A stretch of 64,000 nucleotides of DNA. Origin: Ypsolopha sequella (taxonomy: Eukaryota; Arthropoda; Insecta; Lepidoptera; Ypsolophidae). Positions 36,072 to 47,457 of the stretch are shown piece after piece. The translations under genes and the position numbers were made by a program. Each line of letters begins with the position of its first letter. The first letter of the stretch is position 1. The notes under the pieces were generated by a model. That model made no database searches and had not been told where the DNA came from. It worked only from the letters and a program-made list of their open reading frames with translations. Where the stretch lies: the NCBI GenBank assembly GCA_934047225.1, contig OW203993.1:26860069-26924068 (forward strand). The letters are read 5' to 3'.

Positions 36072-36955
36072 TTCGGTTTTGAAACAGATTCAACCTATTT
36101 TAACTATGAAGTGGGGGTATACTAACCTCCTTTTGAGCAGAATTTCTAGGTAAAAACAAATAAAGCAACAAAATATTCATACATTTTTTATTTATTCAAT
36201 TCAAAATTACCAATAAACGAATTACGAATGACAGTAACATGATGCAGTTTTTTTTGTTGCGTTCCGTTTCATCGATATTGCACAATATTTTACACCACAG
36301 ACAATAAACTAGGGCAGATTTGGTTGTCAAACGCCCATTTTAACGTTCCGTTTTCGCCTTTTACCTGCTTTGAGGTAAGAAACAATTTTTATAAATTTCT
36401 CGAAAAATGTGCATTACCTTTTAATAAGTGTGGTAGCGTTATAATCGGGGACCCCACCTCTACCAGCTTTAACCACTTTTACCCCCATACAACTGCCAAA
36501 CGATACTAAATCCAACCCTTTAAAAATGCACACGTGAACGCAAAATGACGTTCCGTTTCACGTAACTTCAAAATTATATTTAAAAAAAACTACGCGTCTC
36601 CGCGGGGTGAGGGGGGTGTCATTTGGAAGAGGCAACCAACCCCTATAAAAAACAACCCCTAACAACCCCAAATTCGAGATGCGAATTTCTAATGCCCACC
36701 CCAAATCAATACCGAGAGACTCTGATAAACCACAGTTTAATATTTAGTGCAGTGCGTGAACAGATAACATTAAGTAAACATTTAAAGACCTCATAAGACT
36801 CATAACTAGTACTGACAGTAATTAGAGTGAAGTGATAGTGTTATATTAAATAAATATATTTTACAGACAATTTACTTCAAATGGACAATAGATAATTTAA
36901 GACAATTTTTTTAAAGTTTCCTATGTAATATTGTATAGTTAAGTCATTCGTAGCA

Positions 36956-37530
36956 TGTAAAGATTTCATCTTACGTTTGTTTTATAGATTTTTTTATTTT
37001 TGTCGTTGGCAGCATGTACGGACTTCGTCCACACATTTATTTTATATATTTTTTTAATTATTATTTTGTCGTTGGCAGCATGTACGGACTTAGTCCACAC
37101 ATTTAGATTATCTATTATTTATTAACATTTCTTAATAATTATTTCCTATTGACATAGTTTACTTAAGTCAAGGTTGCTAACACATCGCCCACAAGTATTG
37201 AGGACAAGTTAGTGCCTTCCGGATGTCGATATGACTGCCAGCGACACATTGTTAAGCCTAAAGAATTGTAGAATCGTCAGTTGGCTTCGTGCCTCTCATC
37301 AACATTAACATTATTTATAACATAACATTTTATATTCCTTTTTCTCTTGCAATAACAGTGTAACATTTATATTTAATTCATTAAACATTATTAACATAAC
37401 AATTAACAATTCATTCCACTATTATCCTGCCAAGGCACACTGGACTCGTGGTATCGGTCGGTCGTCGCGTTCGGATCACGAGTACCTTCTGTAAGGGAGA
37501 GCTAGTACAATATTAGTCCTTACCCTTACA
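36956..37530 (+). repeat. BEL-1 3' LTR with tandemly repeated start
   Basis: It ends CCCTTACA at 37530, followed by the CGGTG duplication. The opening TGTACGGACTT...GGCAGCA segment (59-66 bp) occurs three times, starting at 36956 (degenerate), 37015 and 37081, against two starts in the 5' LTR (23592 and 23658). The true LTR start may be 36956 or 37015. Confidence 0.7.
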
Positions 37531-37535
37531 CGGTG

Positions 37536-37864
37536 TCTACCCGTTTTATCCGCTTATGTATCCAACCCTATTTGTGCTGGGTATTGTTGGATACTATAGG
37601 TTGGAAGTTCGAAGAAACCTTGCACTGGCCAAATACTTCTTCAAACTCATAAGGGGTAAAGTAGTTAACAGGGATGTACTAGCTTCATTATCTCTGGCAG
37701 TACCAAACCCCCGACTAAGAAAAGAAATTAGGCAAAAAAAGTTTACTGTGCCGACCGCTCGCACTAATTTACAGAAATACTCACGTATGACTGACATAAT
37801 GAATTGTTCTATGGCAGAATTCACAAAAGTAGTCCTGAATGTATTGACTTTGACGAGAGATTAA
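37536..37864 (+). pseudogene. C-terminal end of the same LINE, downstream of BEL-1
   Basis: After the CGGTG duplication at 37531-37535 the LINE frame resumes and runs about 110 codons to a TAA at 37862-37864, with the LINE C-terminal pattern (YRLEVRRNLALAKYFFKLI). The phase matches 21300-23591 after removal of 13,944 bp. Its 3' untranslated tail is cut at 37926 by BEL-2 and continues at 47458. Confidence 0.88.
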
Positions 37865-37926
37865 GATTAGTTGATTATTGAAAATGTACTAGATATAATA
37901 ATGACATGTATTTCTTATTATGTAAT

Positions 37927-38202
37927 TGTACGGTTTCATAACCGCACATTGTTTTGCTTGCTTTGCAGCCTACTTTATTTACTTAGCTATAATAATTAAT
38001 TTTATATTTTATCGTTTTTAAAGCAGTACGAAACTAACTGTCGATACCGACACACATAGAGAAAGAGACGCCAAACTGAACTCTGTTTACTTTCATATCA
38101 ATACAGTACCTTAACTGAGGTTTCTAAGTTCTTTTTCTCTTCGTGCTCCACAACTATACAACTTCTTTCAAATGTACGGTGCCTAAACTACGGGCTCCTA
38201 CA
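37927..38202 (+). repeat. BEL-2 5' LTR (276 bp)
   Basis: It runs from TGTACGGTTTCATAAC to CGGGCTCCTACA. No difference from the 3' LTR was found by eye, which implies a very recent insertion. Confidence 0.93.
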
Positions 38203-38207
38203 TTTTA

Positions 38208-38219
38208 TGGTCCTTCGAG
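38208..38219 (+). promoter_or_regulatory. BEL-2 primer binding site (tRNA-Tyr type)
   Basis: TGGTCCTTCGAG, 5 bp after the 5' LTR, matches the first 12 nt of the mini-BEL site and the complement of the tRNA-Tyr 3' end. The match stops there. Confidence 0.65.
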
Positions 38220-38515
38220 TATTGACGTAAGTGTTGTTTAAAGTCCTCATCTACTCGGAGAAGCGATTCGGTTTGACTGGCCTTCCACAAGCGGACCTCC
38301 CCAGTCAGATTGAGAAGGCGCACACATTGTAGATAGGATAATAAGCACACTGAGTCGCACGAACTGCAGCACCATTGATCTACAGACTGCGGAAAGGAAG
38401 ACTACGGAAACTTCGTGGTTTTAACAAGCAACATTAACTTAACTAACTAACTTCAGTGTACCTTCACTGCAGAACATATTTTTCTTCGGTGAACTGAGAA
38501 GAAAATCATCTTAAG

Positions 38516-40735
38516 ATGGAAGCTCTACCGCTTCAATCAACTTGCTTCGAAAATATTAAAAGTTTATGCAACAACTACAAAAAGGACAGCGTTTCGAGAA
38601 AAGGTGAAGATTACCTAACTAAGCGGCTGGAAACACTTGAAAACTTATGGGATAACTTCAAGTCGCGTCACGAGGTTCTCGAGCAAGAAATTGAAGATAA
38701 AACTATTAACTACTTTCAAGACGACGTATACAATCGAACTAAAATAATGTATGAAGCTACAAAAGCTGACATTGTGTATCTCTTGGCATCTCTACGCAAG
38801 CCAAAAGAAGTGAAGTTCGATCTAACTGGTATCGTGGAAGAGGGATGCAGCAATAACTTAACGCAACTGCTCAGTAAACAAGAATGCAACTTTAAAGCTC
38901 TCGATCGAGCAATGTCGAAAATTGACATCAACACAACTAGAGAAAAATGGGAACTTGAAGATCATCTTACTATCTTAAAATCAAAGTGGGACAAGATCGA
39001 TAGTCTCCACTGGGAATTAGAAGTTCAACTAAACGGGTCCAACGAAACTTACTATGACGTGTTTGTCAATATTGAGGGCAAATATGACGCAATGAAGAAA
39101 ACTCTCAATGACAAGATTTGGTCTACAATTCACTACCAAAGATCAGCGCCGAGTATAGAGGTTCCAGAGTTTTCCGGGAATTATCAGCAGTGGATTTCCT
39201 TCAAAGATCTTTTCGTTGAAACTATCCATAACAACCCGACGATAAATGATGCACAGAAGATGCAACATCTCAAAACTAAGCTGCGGGGAGAAGCAGAAAA
39301 GTTGGTGCAACACTTAACTATTAGCACCGACAACTACCACGGGTGTTGGGAGATACTGAACCAACGGTATGACAATCGACGCCTACAGTTTACTTCCTAC
39401 ATGAATGCGATGCTGCAGCAGCCAGTTATCCAACAACCTGAGGCTTACAACCTCAAGAAGTTGCATGACATCACAAATGTATGTTTGAACGGACTGTCAA
39501 ACATTGGCCTTAATACATCTTCTTGGGACCCTATCATTGTACATCTTATGGCTCAAAAGCTAGACTCAAGAACATATCAGGAATACATAAAGGAGCTTCC
39601 CGATCAAAGGGCGTTACCCAACTTACAAAACTTCCTGTACTTCCTGGAAAGCAAGTTTATGGCTTACGAAACAATAAAAATTCCAAAAAGAGAAGTATAC
39701 AGTCAAAATCAAAAACCAACTTCATTCAACTCAGCGGAAAAATCCCATTGGGCCAAAAAACCCAATTTTGACTTCAAGAAAACTCAATCAAGAATTTATC
39801 ATGCAACATACGGACAGTGCCCATTTTGCAATAGTAACCACGTGCTAATGCAATGTCCTAAGTTCATCGACTTAGATCCAGTTCAACGAAATAATACAGT
39901 TGCGAAATTACTTATTTGCAAAAACTGTTTATTTAGCCACGGAAATGAAGTATGTACGTCGGCTAAAACTTGCAAGGAGTGCAGTATGAAACATCATACG
40001 CTATTGCACAAAACTGTTAATAAACTGGGTCATAACGACGGAAAGGAATGGGTTAAACGACCTATACCTATTTCGAATAACCAGCAGAGCTCAAATCATC
40101 TTTCAACGGAAGATATGGGAGTCCTGCTTTCTACAGCTCAGATTCAGATAAAATCTGGCAACGGCACTTACGTCACACTTCATGCACTGGTGGATCAAGG
40201 ATCCGAAGTATCCTTGGTCTCTGAGAGCACTGCACAACTACTGAAACTACCTAGAAAGAAACTTAATGCTACGATCTCTGGCGTGGGATCGGCAGCGGGA
40301 AACTGTAAGGGAAGCCTGGAACTAACCTGCAAGTCTATCAACTCTGACTTCACTTTCAAAACTCAAGCATTAATTTTGAAGAAACTAACTAACAGCTTGC
40401 CTCACTCTACATTCGAGAAGGTCAACTGGCCGCACTTAGAAAACTTGAAACTCGCCGACCCAGACTACAACGTCTCCCGCCCGGTGGACCTACTGCTAGG
40501 AGCGGACGTGTATTCCGAAATTATAATGGATGGAGTCCTGAAAGGAAAACAACAATCCCCCATAGCGCAGCAAACACGCTTAGGGTGGATTTTATGTGGC
40601 AAACTTAAAACTTTTAATTGTCACATAACTTTATTGAACTTGAACGAGCTAAGTTTTGGGAAAACGAAGATATTTCTCCAAACAAGGATGACATATCTGA
40701 AGATGATCAATGCGAAGAGCATTATAAAACCACCG
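38516..40735 (+). CDS. gag-pol: BEL-2 gag and protease
   Basis: ATG 38516 opens a frame to a stop at 40736-40738; real coding leaves this frame near 40650. A helical N-terminus is followed by the BEL gag core (VPEFSGNYQQWISFKDLFVE near 39160, KLRGEAEKLV near 39280). Zinc knuckles CPFCNSNHVLMQC near 39819 and CKNCLFSHGNEVC near 39920 come next, then an A17-type protease with LVDQGSEVSLVSE near 40188 and LLLGADVYSEI near 40492. Near 40650 a single-base change shifts the true frame (AKFWENEDISPN) by one; it returns near 40825. Confidence 0.88.
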
Positions 40736-43679
40736 TAAAACGAAATCAAGAGGGAGAATATATTGTGAAAATGCCACTATGTTCCGATTTCGAAGAAAAA
40801 CTGGGAGAATCGAAAGTCGATTGCAGTCTCAGAATTTCTTCAGCTTGAGAAACGACTTGAAAGAAACAAAAAACTTGCTCTGATGTACAAAGAGTTCATG
40901 AGAGAGTATTTGGAACTCGGCCATATGAAGCTGTCATCTCCTGCCACGTGCTCTGTTGAATGCTATCTGCCTCATCATGGGGTCTTAAGGCAGAGCTCAA
41001 CCACAACAAAATTACGAGTTGTGTACAATGGAACGCAAAAAACTACAAGTGGCAGCTGTTTAAATTCCGTATTAAAAAAGGGTCCAAATCTACAACAAGA
41101 TATTCAAGCCCTTATTTTGAAATGGAGGTCCTATAAATATGCCTTCACTGCCGACATAGAAAAGATGTACCGCTGCATATGGATATCAGAAAATCAACAA
41201 TCGCTACAAAAAATTATTGGGCGAAACACTCCGACAGAGTCACTACGAGAATATCAACTATGTACCGTGACTTACGGCACAAAATGCGCACCGTGGCTAG
41301 CAATGAGAACACTAAGGCAACTGGCGCTAGACGACGGTGACAAATATCCAGCGCTGAAAAACAGTACAACAGCTGCTGAAGTACTTCAAAACGATTTTTA
41401 CGTTGATGACCTCGTCAGCGGCGCAAACTCAATTGAAAAAGCGAAACATATACAAATGTCACTCATTAGTCTACTAAAAGGAGGCGGCATGAACTTGCGC
41501 AAATGGGCGAGTAACCACCCGACACTGTTAGAAGACTTAACAGAAGATCAGATTTCAAAACAAAACGTCTTTGACTTCAAACATGAAGAATCTATGAAAA
41601 CTTTGGGACTGGGTTGGAACCCTGTTACCGACACATTCACGTTTAACTGGAATCTTGATGAAAATTTTACAGACAAACTAACTAAGAGGTTTTTACTATC
41701 GGAAATCTCAAAACTTTACGATCCGTTAGGATGGTTGTCTCCAGTGACAATAACAGCAAAACTATTATTCCAGCAAGTGTGGATGAGTAAACTTGGATGG
41801 GATGAAGAACTACCGAGCGACAGTAAACAACAATGGCTGAAACTGAAAACGGAACTTCCTGATGTAAAAAACATCAAACTTAACAGGTGGATCGGGGGAA
41901 AACAACATATAGAACTCCTTGGTTTCTGCGACGCAAGCGAAAAAGCTTATGCTTGCGTAATATACACTCGCGTACTAGACGACAACAACCAGCCGAGACT
42001 AACTTTACTCGCCGGCAAAACTAGGGTTGCCAGTCTAGCACAGAAAATCAGTTTACCACGTCTTGAACTCTGCGGAGCTTTACTTCTGTCGCAACTCATG
42101 GATAAAGCGAAGAAAGCTTTCACTTCATACAACACCTCGATACAAGCATGGTGTGACTCTCAAGTAGTCCTAGCATGGCTACAAGGAGAAACATCAAGAT
42201 GGGAAAGATATGTGGCCAATAGAGTCACAAAAATCAAACTGATCATCCCTGCTGACCAATGGAACTATGTCAAATCAGAACTTAATCCAGCTGACTGCGC
42301 ATCCAGAGGGCTGTATCCAAGTAAACTAACAAACTTCAATCTTTGGTGGCAAGGTCCAGAATTCCTGCAAAACATTGGGAGACAAGAGGAACCCAGCAAC
42401 TTGGAATGTTTGTACACTACAAATATTGAGAGTTCGAAAGAAATTGTGACAGCCCTAACTATCAATCAAAACAAAGACTTTATAATTGAATTGTTAAACA
42501 AATACAGTTCATTGAGTCGCGTTACGAGAGTTACAACTTGGATACTTCGGTTTATCGCAAACTCACGCGACAAAAAGAAATCTGACACCAACTACCTTAC
42601 TACAAGCGAACTAACTGCAGCGAATGAGCTAATCATCAAAACTGTACAACTAATTGAGTTTCCGCGTGAATTCAAGCAACTTATAAAAAACGAAACTTTA
42701 ACTAAGCAAAGCAGCATCTACAAATTAAACCCTTATCTGGATAAGAAGGGAATTATCAGAGTCGGTGGACGACTGAGAAACTCCAGCCTGCCATCCGAGA
42801 TGAAAAATCCTATTATCTTATCTCGAAGTGGGAGACTCACTCAACTAACGATACATCAAGCACATCTATCCACTTTACATGGAGGAGCGCGACTGACACT
42901 ATCCCACATCCGACAGCGATACTGGATTGTTGGAGGGAACAGAGTTGTTAAGGCTCAACTTCGTCGCTGTGTAATATGTGAACGATTCAAAGCGACACAA
43001 CACAGTCAATTAATGGGTGATCTGCCGCAGCTAAGAACCACCCCTTCCCGACCTTTCACTCATACCGGAGTCGATTACACGGGAAATTTGAATGTCAAGT
43101 TAAATAAAGGAAGAGGCGTGAAGACATCGAAAGCCTACATCGCTATATTCGTGTGCATGGCTACAAAGGCGGTGCATATTGAACTAGCATCCGACCTATC
43201 TACAGAAACTTTCATCGCTGCGTTTCAAAGAATGTGTGCAAGGCGCGGCACGCCAAAACATATGTACTCTGACTGTGGAACAAATTTTATTGGCGCCTCA
43301 AAGATGCTGCGAAAAGAGTTTGAAGAGTTCAAGCAATTACTAACTCCTGAATTCTTCACTGAAATTGCAAATATGGAAGTGGAGTGGCACTTCAACGCCC
43401 CGGCCTGGCCTAATGGTGGAGGTGGGCTTTGGGAAGCTGCCGTCAAGTCAATGAAACATCATCTCAAGCGAGTGTTGGGAGAGCAAAAGCTCACGTTCGA
43501 AGACTTGACCACACTACTAGCAAAGATAGAAGCCTGCATGAACTCAAGACCACTCTGCCCTATTACTGAAGATCCGGAAGAGTTCTATAATTATTTGACA
43601 CCCGGTCACTTCCTTACTGGAAGTCCAACAATGACGCTGCCATTATCCGACTACAATGATGTAAGAAACTTAACTTTAC
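40640..43679 (+). CDS. gag-pol: BEL-2 reverse transcriptase, RNase H and integrase
   Basis: After the out-of-phase stretch 40650-40825 the gag frame returns and stays open. RT motifs are YLPHHGVLR near 40965, TADIEKMYR near 41146 and the active site FYVDDLVSG near 41395. RNase H shows GFCDASEKAYACVIY near 41925 and AWCDSQVVLAWL near 42147. Integrase has the zinc region (HQAHLSTLHGGARLT, CVICERFK) and the triad Asp in GVDYTG near 43067, Asp in SDCGTNFIGA near 43269 and Glu in LWEAAVKS near 43430. At 43680 a 1041-bp insertion cuts the C-terminal part. Confidence 0.88.
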
Positions 43680-44720
43680 CACACCCCCGTCACTTCATAG
43701 TCAAGGCTCAAGTTATTTACCTACACTCTCACGCGCGCATCTGGCTTGTCCGCACACGCTTGTGTGTGTGCGTGAGCTAGTCTAGGGCTGGCAGCAATCG
43801 TGTGAGCGTCGTCGCCCGAGAGGGACACAATATAAGTCAGCAACTTATGTGATTCTCTTCCTAAATTTTAGCGTAGTCCAATTTCTGGTTCCCCGTGGAT
43901 TAATCAGTATTAAAAAAATTTAATTTTTTAATTTATTAATTTATAATTATATATATACAAGGTTAAATTCAATTAGTTGGCGAAATTTGAAACATATGTA
44001 GAACATGTCCATATGAATAACTTTTTTTAATAGGATAGTGAAAAATTCTTAAAATTCGTTTTCACCTTTCCATACTGGACGAGTCAGCTGATCGGAGCAA
44101 TTTGTATAGGAGGAAGTGAAAAAAAGTTAAAAATTTCGCTTAGCTCCCATACAAACAGTTGTCCATATAGACTAGTACTACCTTTGTTTTGAGTTTCGCC
44201 AAATAATGTTATTTAACCTTATATATGTATATAAATCGTTACGACCTGAATGCCCCGGGGGGTGTCGGATGTGTTCCGAGTGTGAACTTTGAAATGCAAG
44301 TCACAGTCCACCCACACTCGGTAAACCCGCGTTTCACCTGCAAATCATATAATTAACAACTACTCAAACATAAATTTTGGAAAAAAAAATGAAAACTTGT
44401 CAAAACATGGAAAGTTATAAATACTGATTTTATTGTTCCAAATGCGTTACTGAACGAAATTGTAAGGTTTGATCACGCAATTCTAATTTTTGAAAAAAAG
44501 TTTTCCAGGCATCCATAAACACTGCAATAACGCACCATACTGATTAAAAATCAGCATCGTGATACAACTTTGTAACAAAACACGCGCGCAGCAAACGAGT
44601 GGTAATCGAGCTCTGCCTGACTCCAGATTTCCACTAACTTGCGGGGGACCGCGGGGGACGTTAAATTCGCGCGGGGAGGTGAGTGTCGCTTCTTTACGTA
44701 GTAATACTTTATATTCTCTG
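43680..44720. mobile_element. 1041-bp insertion of unknown type in BEL-2 integrase
   Basis: ACTTTAC occurs on both sides (43673-43679 and 44721-44727), and the integrase frame is continuous when the segment and one copy are set aside. It starts CACACCCCCGTC and ends TATATTCTCTG. No coding region and no clear long terminal inverted repeats were seen. A 7-8 bp duplication and CA...TG ends would allow a degenerate hAT-type non-autonomous element; this is weak. Open frames crossing its borders are accidental. Confidence 0.7.
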
Positions 44721-47104
44721 ACTTTACGGAGAAGATGGCAACAAACAGAACATATGCTACAACAATTTTGGAAAAGCTGGTCCAATGAATACCTTACTCA
44801 ACTACAAGTTCGAAGCAAATGGAATAAGGCGATAAAAAACATACAGAAAGATGATATTGTGCTGATCAAAGACAACAACTTGCCACCTGGAAAATGGGCC
44901 ATGGGGCGAGTATTGGAACTTCATCCCGGGATAGATGGCTACGTTCGAGTTACAACTGTGAAAACTCAAACTGGCGTGATCAAACGGCCAATTGTCAAAC
45001 TGGTGCCCCTTCCCGTGGACTCCAAACCAGAAGCCTCAGATTGTGGATCGAAAACGACACAACGAGAAGAAACTACTCAACAAACAAATTCAACCACTAA
45101 ATGTTCTAGACAAAAGATAACGAGCAAGAAAACTTTTCCTACAATGTTGGCCACACTACTAGCAATGTTTACATTTATAACTGGATCACAAAGCTCAATA
45201 ATTAAATCGAGTGCTCAGATTACCAACTTCGAACTTGAGCGCCCTATTTACTACGACAGAATGGGAAAACTGCAGCTGATACATGATGATTGGACATTAC
45301 TTATGTACTACAACTTAACTAACTACTGGGACGGTGTCCGTCGAATTGAAGGTTATCTCAACGGAGTCAACGACTTATGCGAAAAAACGGATCCAAGATA
45401 CTGCAAAACTACTCTGGAGCAGTTATATCACGAGGTGGAACTTCTAAAATACTACAACACTGTTCTACTAACACCGCATAAACATTTATCAAAGCGGAAG
45501 AAGCGAGGTTTGGTGGACGGAGTTGGCTATCTAGCCAATAATCTGTTCGGCATTTTGGACCAACGATTCGCAGATAAATACCAGCAGGATATTAAAGCTA
45601 TCCAAACTAATGAAAATTTCTTACTGGAACTAATAAAGAATCAAACATCAATAGCGGAACTGGAAAACAATGCTTTGACAAGAAGTGAAGAAAACATTCA
45701 GCGACAGTTTAAGCTCATCGACCACTTCATGCAGCTAACTAACTCAAATTTCGCAAAGATTGAATCAGAAATGGAAATAGTGATGGCTTCAAACTACTTT
45801 AACTCCGCTTCATTTGCTGCATACCGACTAATCAACAACTTGAAGACCATTCAGGAAATGCTGTATAATACGTTAACTGATGTCTATAAAGGTCACATAG
45901 ATATCCACCTACTATCTCCTGTCGTCTTGATTGAGCAGCTGAATGAGATTTCAGGAAGTCTCCCAAGAACTTTATCATTGCCAGTTGAAGACGTCAGAGG
46001 GGACCTGAAGGAACTTTACAAGTTAATTTCCGTAAAAGCACGAGTGACAGCTAACTACTTCCTCTTCGAGATCCATATTCCACTCATCTCAGATGAGAAC
46101 TACAACTACTACCGAGCTATTCCACTACCTGTCAAAACTGAGATTGGAGCAGCTGTGGTACAGACAAATTCTAACTTCATTGCTGTCAACTTCGAGAAAA
46201 ATACTTACATCTCTTTGACAGAAAATGAACAGAAGCTATGTTCGCAACAAAAATCTGATAGCTATCTCTGTGACATGAACCTACCAGTATTCAACTTACA
46301 TAACAACAAAGCGCCGTGCGAGGCAAAACTCCTAAGTCATCAAACTAGCTTACCGTGCGATATGCAAAACATTCCTTGCAAGGACGCTTGGATTACGTTA
46401 CGAGCACCGAACAGCTGGCTGATTATATGCTGTGATAGATGTTCATTGCGAACAATATGCGATAAGGACATAACGCCGTATACTATGAATACTTCCGGGA
46501 TAATAACTTTAGAACCAGGATGCATACTCCAGTCCAAAGATTCAAGCATTTACTCTCACAACCAATACAGAAGCAAGGTCAACATGAAAATGGTCAACGA
46601 ACTAACTATACCCACCATGAATTCATCTATAAACAAGATTGTGAATATAACAAATTACTACAGTACGCAAAAACATCTGTTAGGAAGTCTACAGACTGAA
46701 GAAATTGAACGGCGCCTAACATATCAGAAAGAACGTGAGGTCAACTTGCCATCCACCCTATCAACTCATGACATCCAACAAGATGTTATTTGTTACACAT
46801 TGTTGGGAGGAGCAGCCGCTCTTATCATCTGGAGCATCTACAAAAGATGTTGCCTAAATCGATGCAAAAAGCGGGATAGGAGAGACGTCACGACAACACA
46901 ACACGACGAGAATATTGAACTACGAACCGTGCGTCATTCTACCTGCGGTCAAACTGAAAGAGCCAAAAGCAGAGCTCATCCACAGACACAGCCTCCACAG
47001 CAGGAGCCCGGTGACTCCAGCGAGCCGTCACTACCACAACCACGGCCAAGGATGGATATTACGCGCACACAAGCGGATAATATTGCCTTCGACTTCAATT
47101 AATT
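44721..47104 (+). CDS. pol-env: BEL-2 integrase C-terminus fused in frame to envelope
   Basis: From the insertion border the integrase C-terminal domain continues (MLQQFWKSWSNEYLTQLQ, IVLIKDNNLPPGKWAMGRVL, PIVKLVPLPV near 44996). Without a stop it enters a hydrophobic leader (near 45140-45190) and a baculovirus F-like envelope. KRKKR at 45492-45506 is a furin-type site directly before a Gly-rich fusion-peptide-like segment. Conserved Cys cluster at 46310-46460, and a transmembrane segment lies near 46790-46850 with a basic, Pro-rich tail. It ends at 47102-47104. Being fused to pol, env must be released by cleavage or made from a spliced RNA. An F-like env fused to pol in one frame is the plan of the roo-type BEL elements. 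Confidence 0.85.
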
Positions 47105-47181
47105 TATTTAAGAAATTACTTGCTTTGTACTGGCCTCTCTTTCTCATATTTTTTTTATTCTTCTTTTTGGGGTTGCCAATA

Positions 47182-47457
47182 TGTACGGTTTCATAACCGC
47201 ACATTGTTTTGCTTGCTTTGCAGCCTACTTTATTTACTTAGCTATAATAATTAATTTTATATTTTATCGTTTTTAAAGCAGTACGAAACTAACTGTCGAT
47301 ACCGACACACATAGAGAAAGAGACGCCAAACTGAACTCTGTTTACTTTCATATCAATACAGTACCTTAACTGAGGTTTCTAAGTTCTTTTTCTCTTCGTG
47401 CTCCACAACTATACAACTTCTTTCAAATGTACGGTGCCTAAACTACGGGCTCCTACA
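47182..47457 (+). repeat. BEL-2 3' LTR (276 bp)
   Basis: Same length and sequence as the 5' LTR, followed by the GTAAT target duplication and the AATAAA-rich tail of the host LINE up to about 47560. Confidence 0.93.

Larger units (their letters stand above)
33420..36700 (-). mobile_element. Merlin-type DNA transposon, apparently complete
   Basis: The element lies in BEL-1 env and is flanked by CCAAATCAA (33411-33419 and 36701-36709). Its ends are imperfect inverted repeats of about 25 bp, GGGGTTGCATTTGAAATTCG on the left against GGGTGGGCATTAGAAATTCG on the right, both followed by CATCT. A 9-bp duplication and an IS1016/IS1595-like transposase are the marks of the Merlin superfamily. Between the gene and the right end lie about 1.6 kb of non-coding DNA, including a GC-rich stretch at 35825-36055. 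Confidence 0.88.
31600..36725 (+). pseudogene. env: BEL-1 envelope gene, baculovirus F-like, interrupted by Merlin
   Basis: A hydrophobic leader lies near 31622-31665. The mature region follows, with a furin-type site KRKTR at 31967-31981 immediately before a Gly-rich fusion-peptide-like segment. A frameshift near 32400 moves to the frame with many Cys residues and a transmembrane segment near 33250-33320, followed by a basic cytoplasmic tail. At 33420 the Merlin element intervenes; after it, env has a few more codons and a TGA at 36723-36725 in matching phase. Layout and the cleavage/fusion context match the baculovirus F-like envelope family. BEL-2 carries a relative. This copy is broken. 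Confidence 0.8.
23592..37530 (+). mobile_element. BEL-1: BEL/Pao retrovirus-like element with env, nested and decayed
   Basis: The element is flanked by CGGTG (23587-23591 and 37531-37535) inside a LINE frame. LTR copies lie at the two ends. The interior encodes gag, protease, RT, RNase H, a deleted integrase and an envelope. It carries two later insertions: a mini-BEL in gag (25680-28064) and a Merlin element at the end of env (33420-36700). Multiple stops, frameshifts and a missing integrase core make it non-autonomous. Confidence 0.88.
37927..47457 (+). mobile_element. BEL-2: BEL retrovirus-like element with gag-pol-env in one frame
   Basis: Identical-looking 276-bp LTRs (37927-38202, 47182-47457) are flanked by GTAAT (37922-37926, 47458-47462). 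It is inserted in the 3' tail of the LINE that also hosts BEL-1. The coding region runs from 38516 to 47102, interrupted by two compensating single-base frame changes and a 1041-bp insertion. It is close in layout to BEL-1 but nearly intact, with all catalytic motifs visible. Confidence 0.93.
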
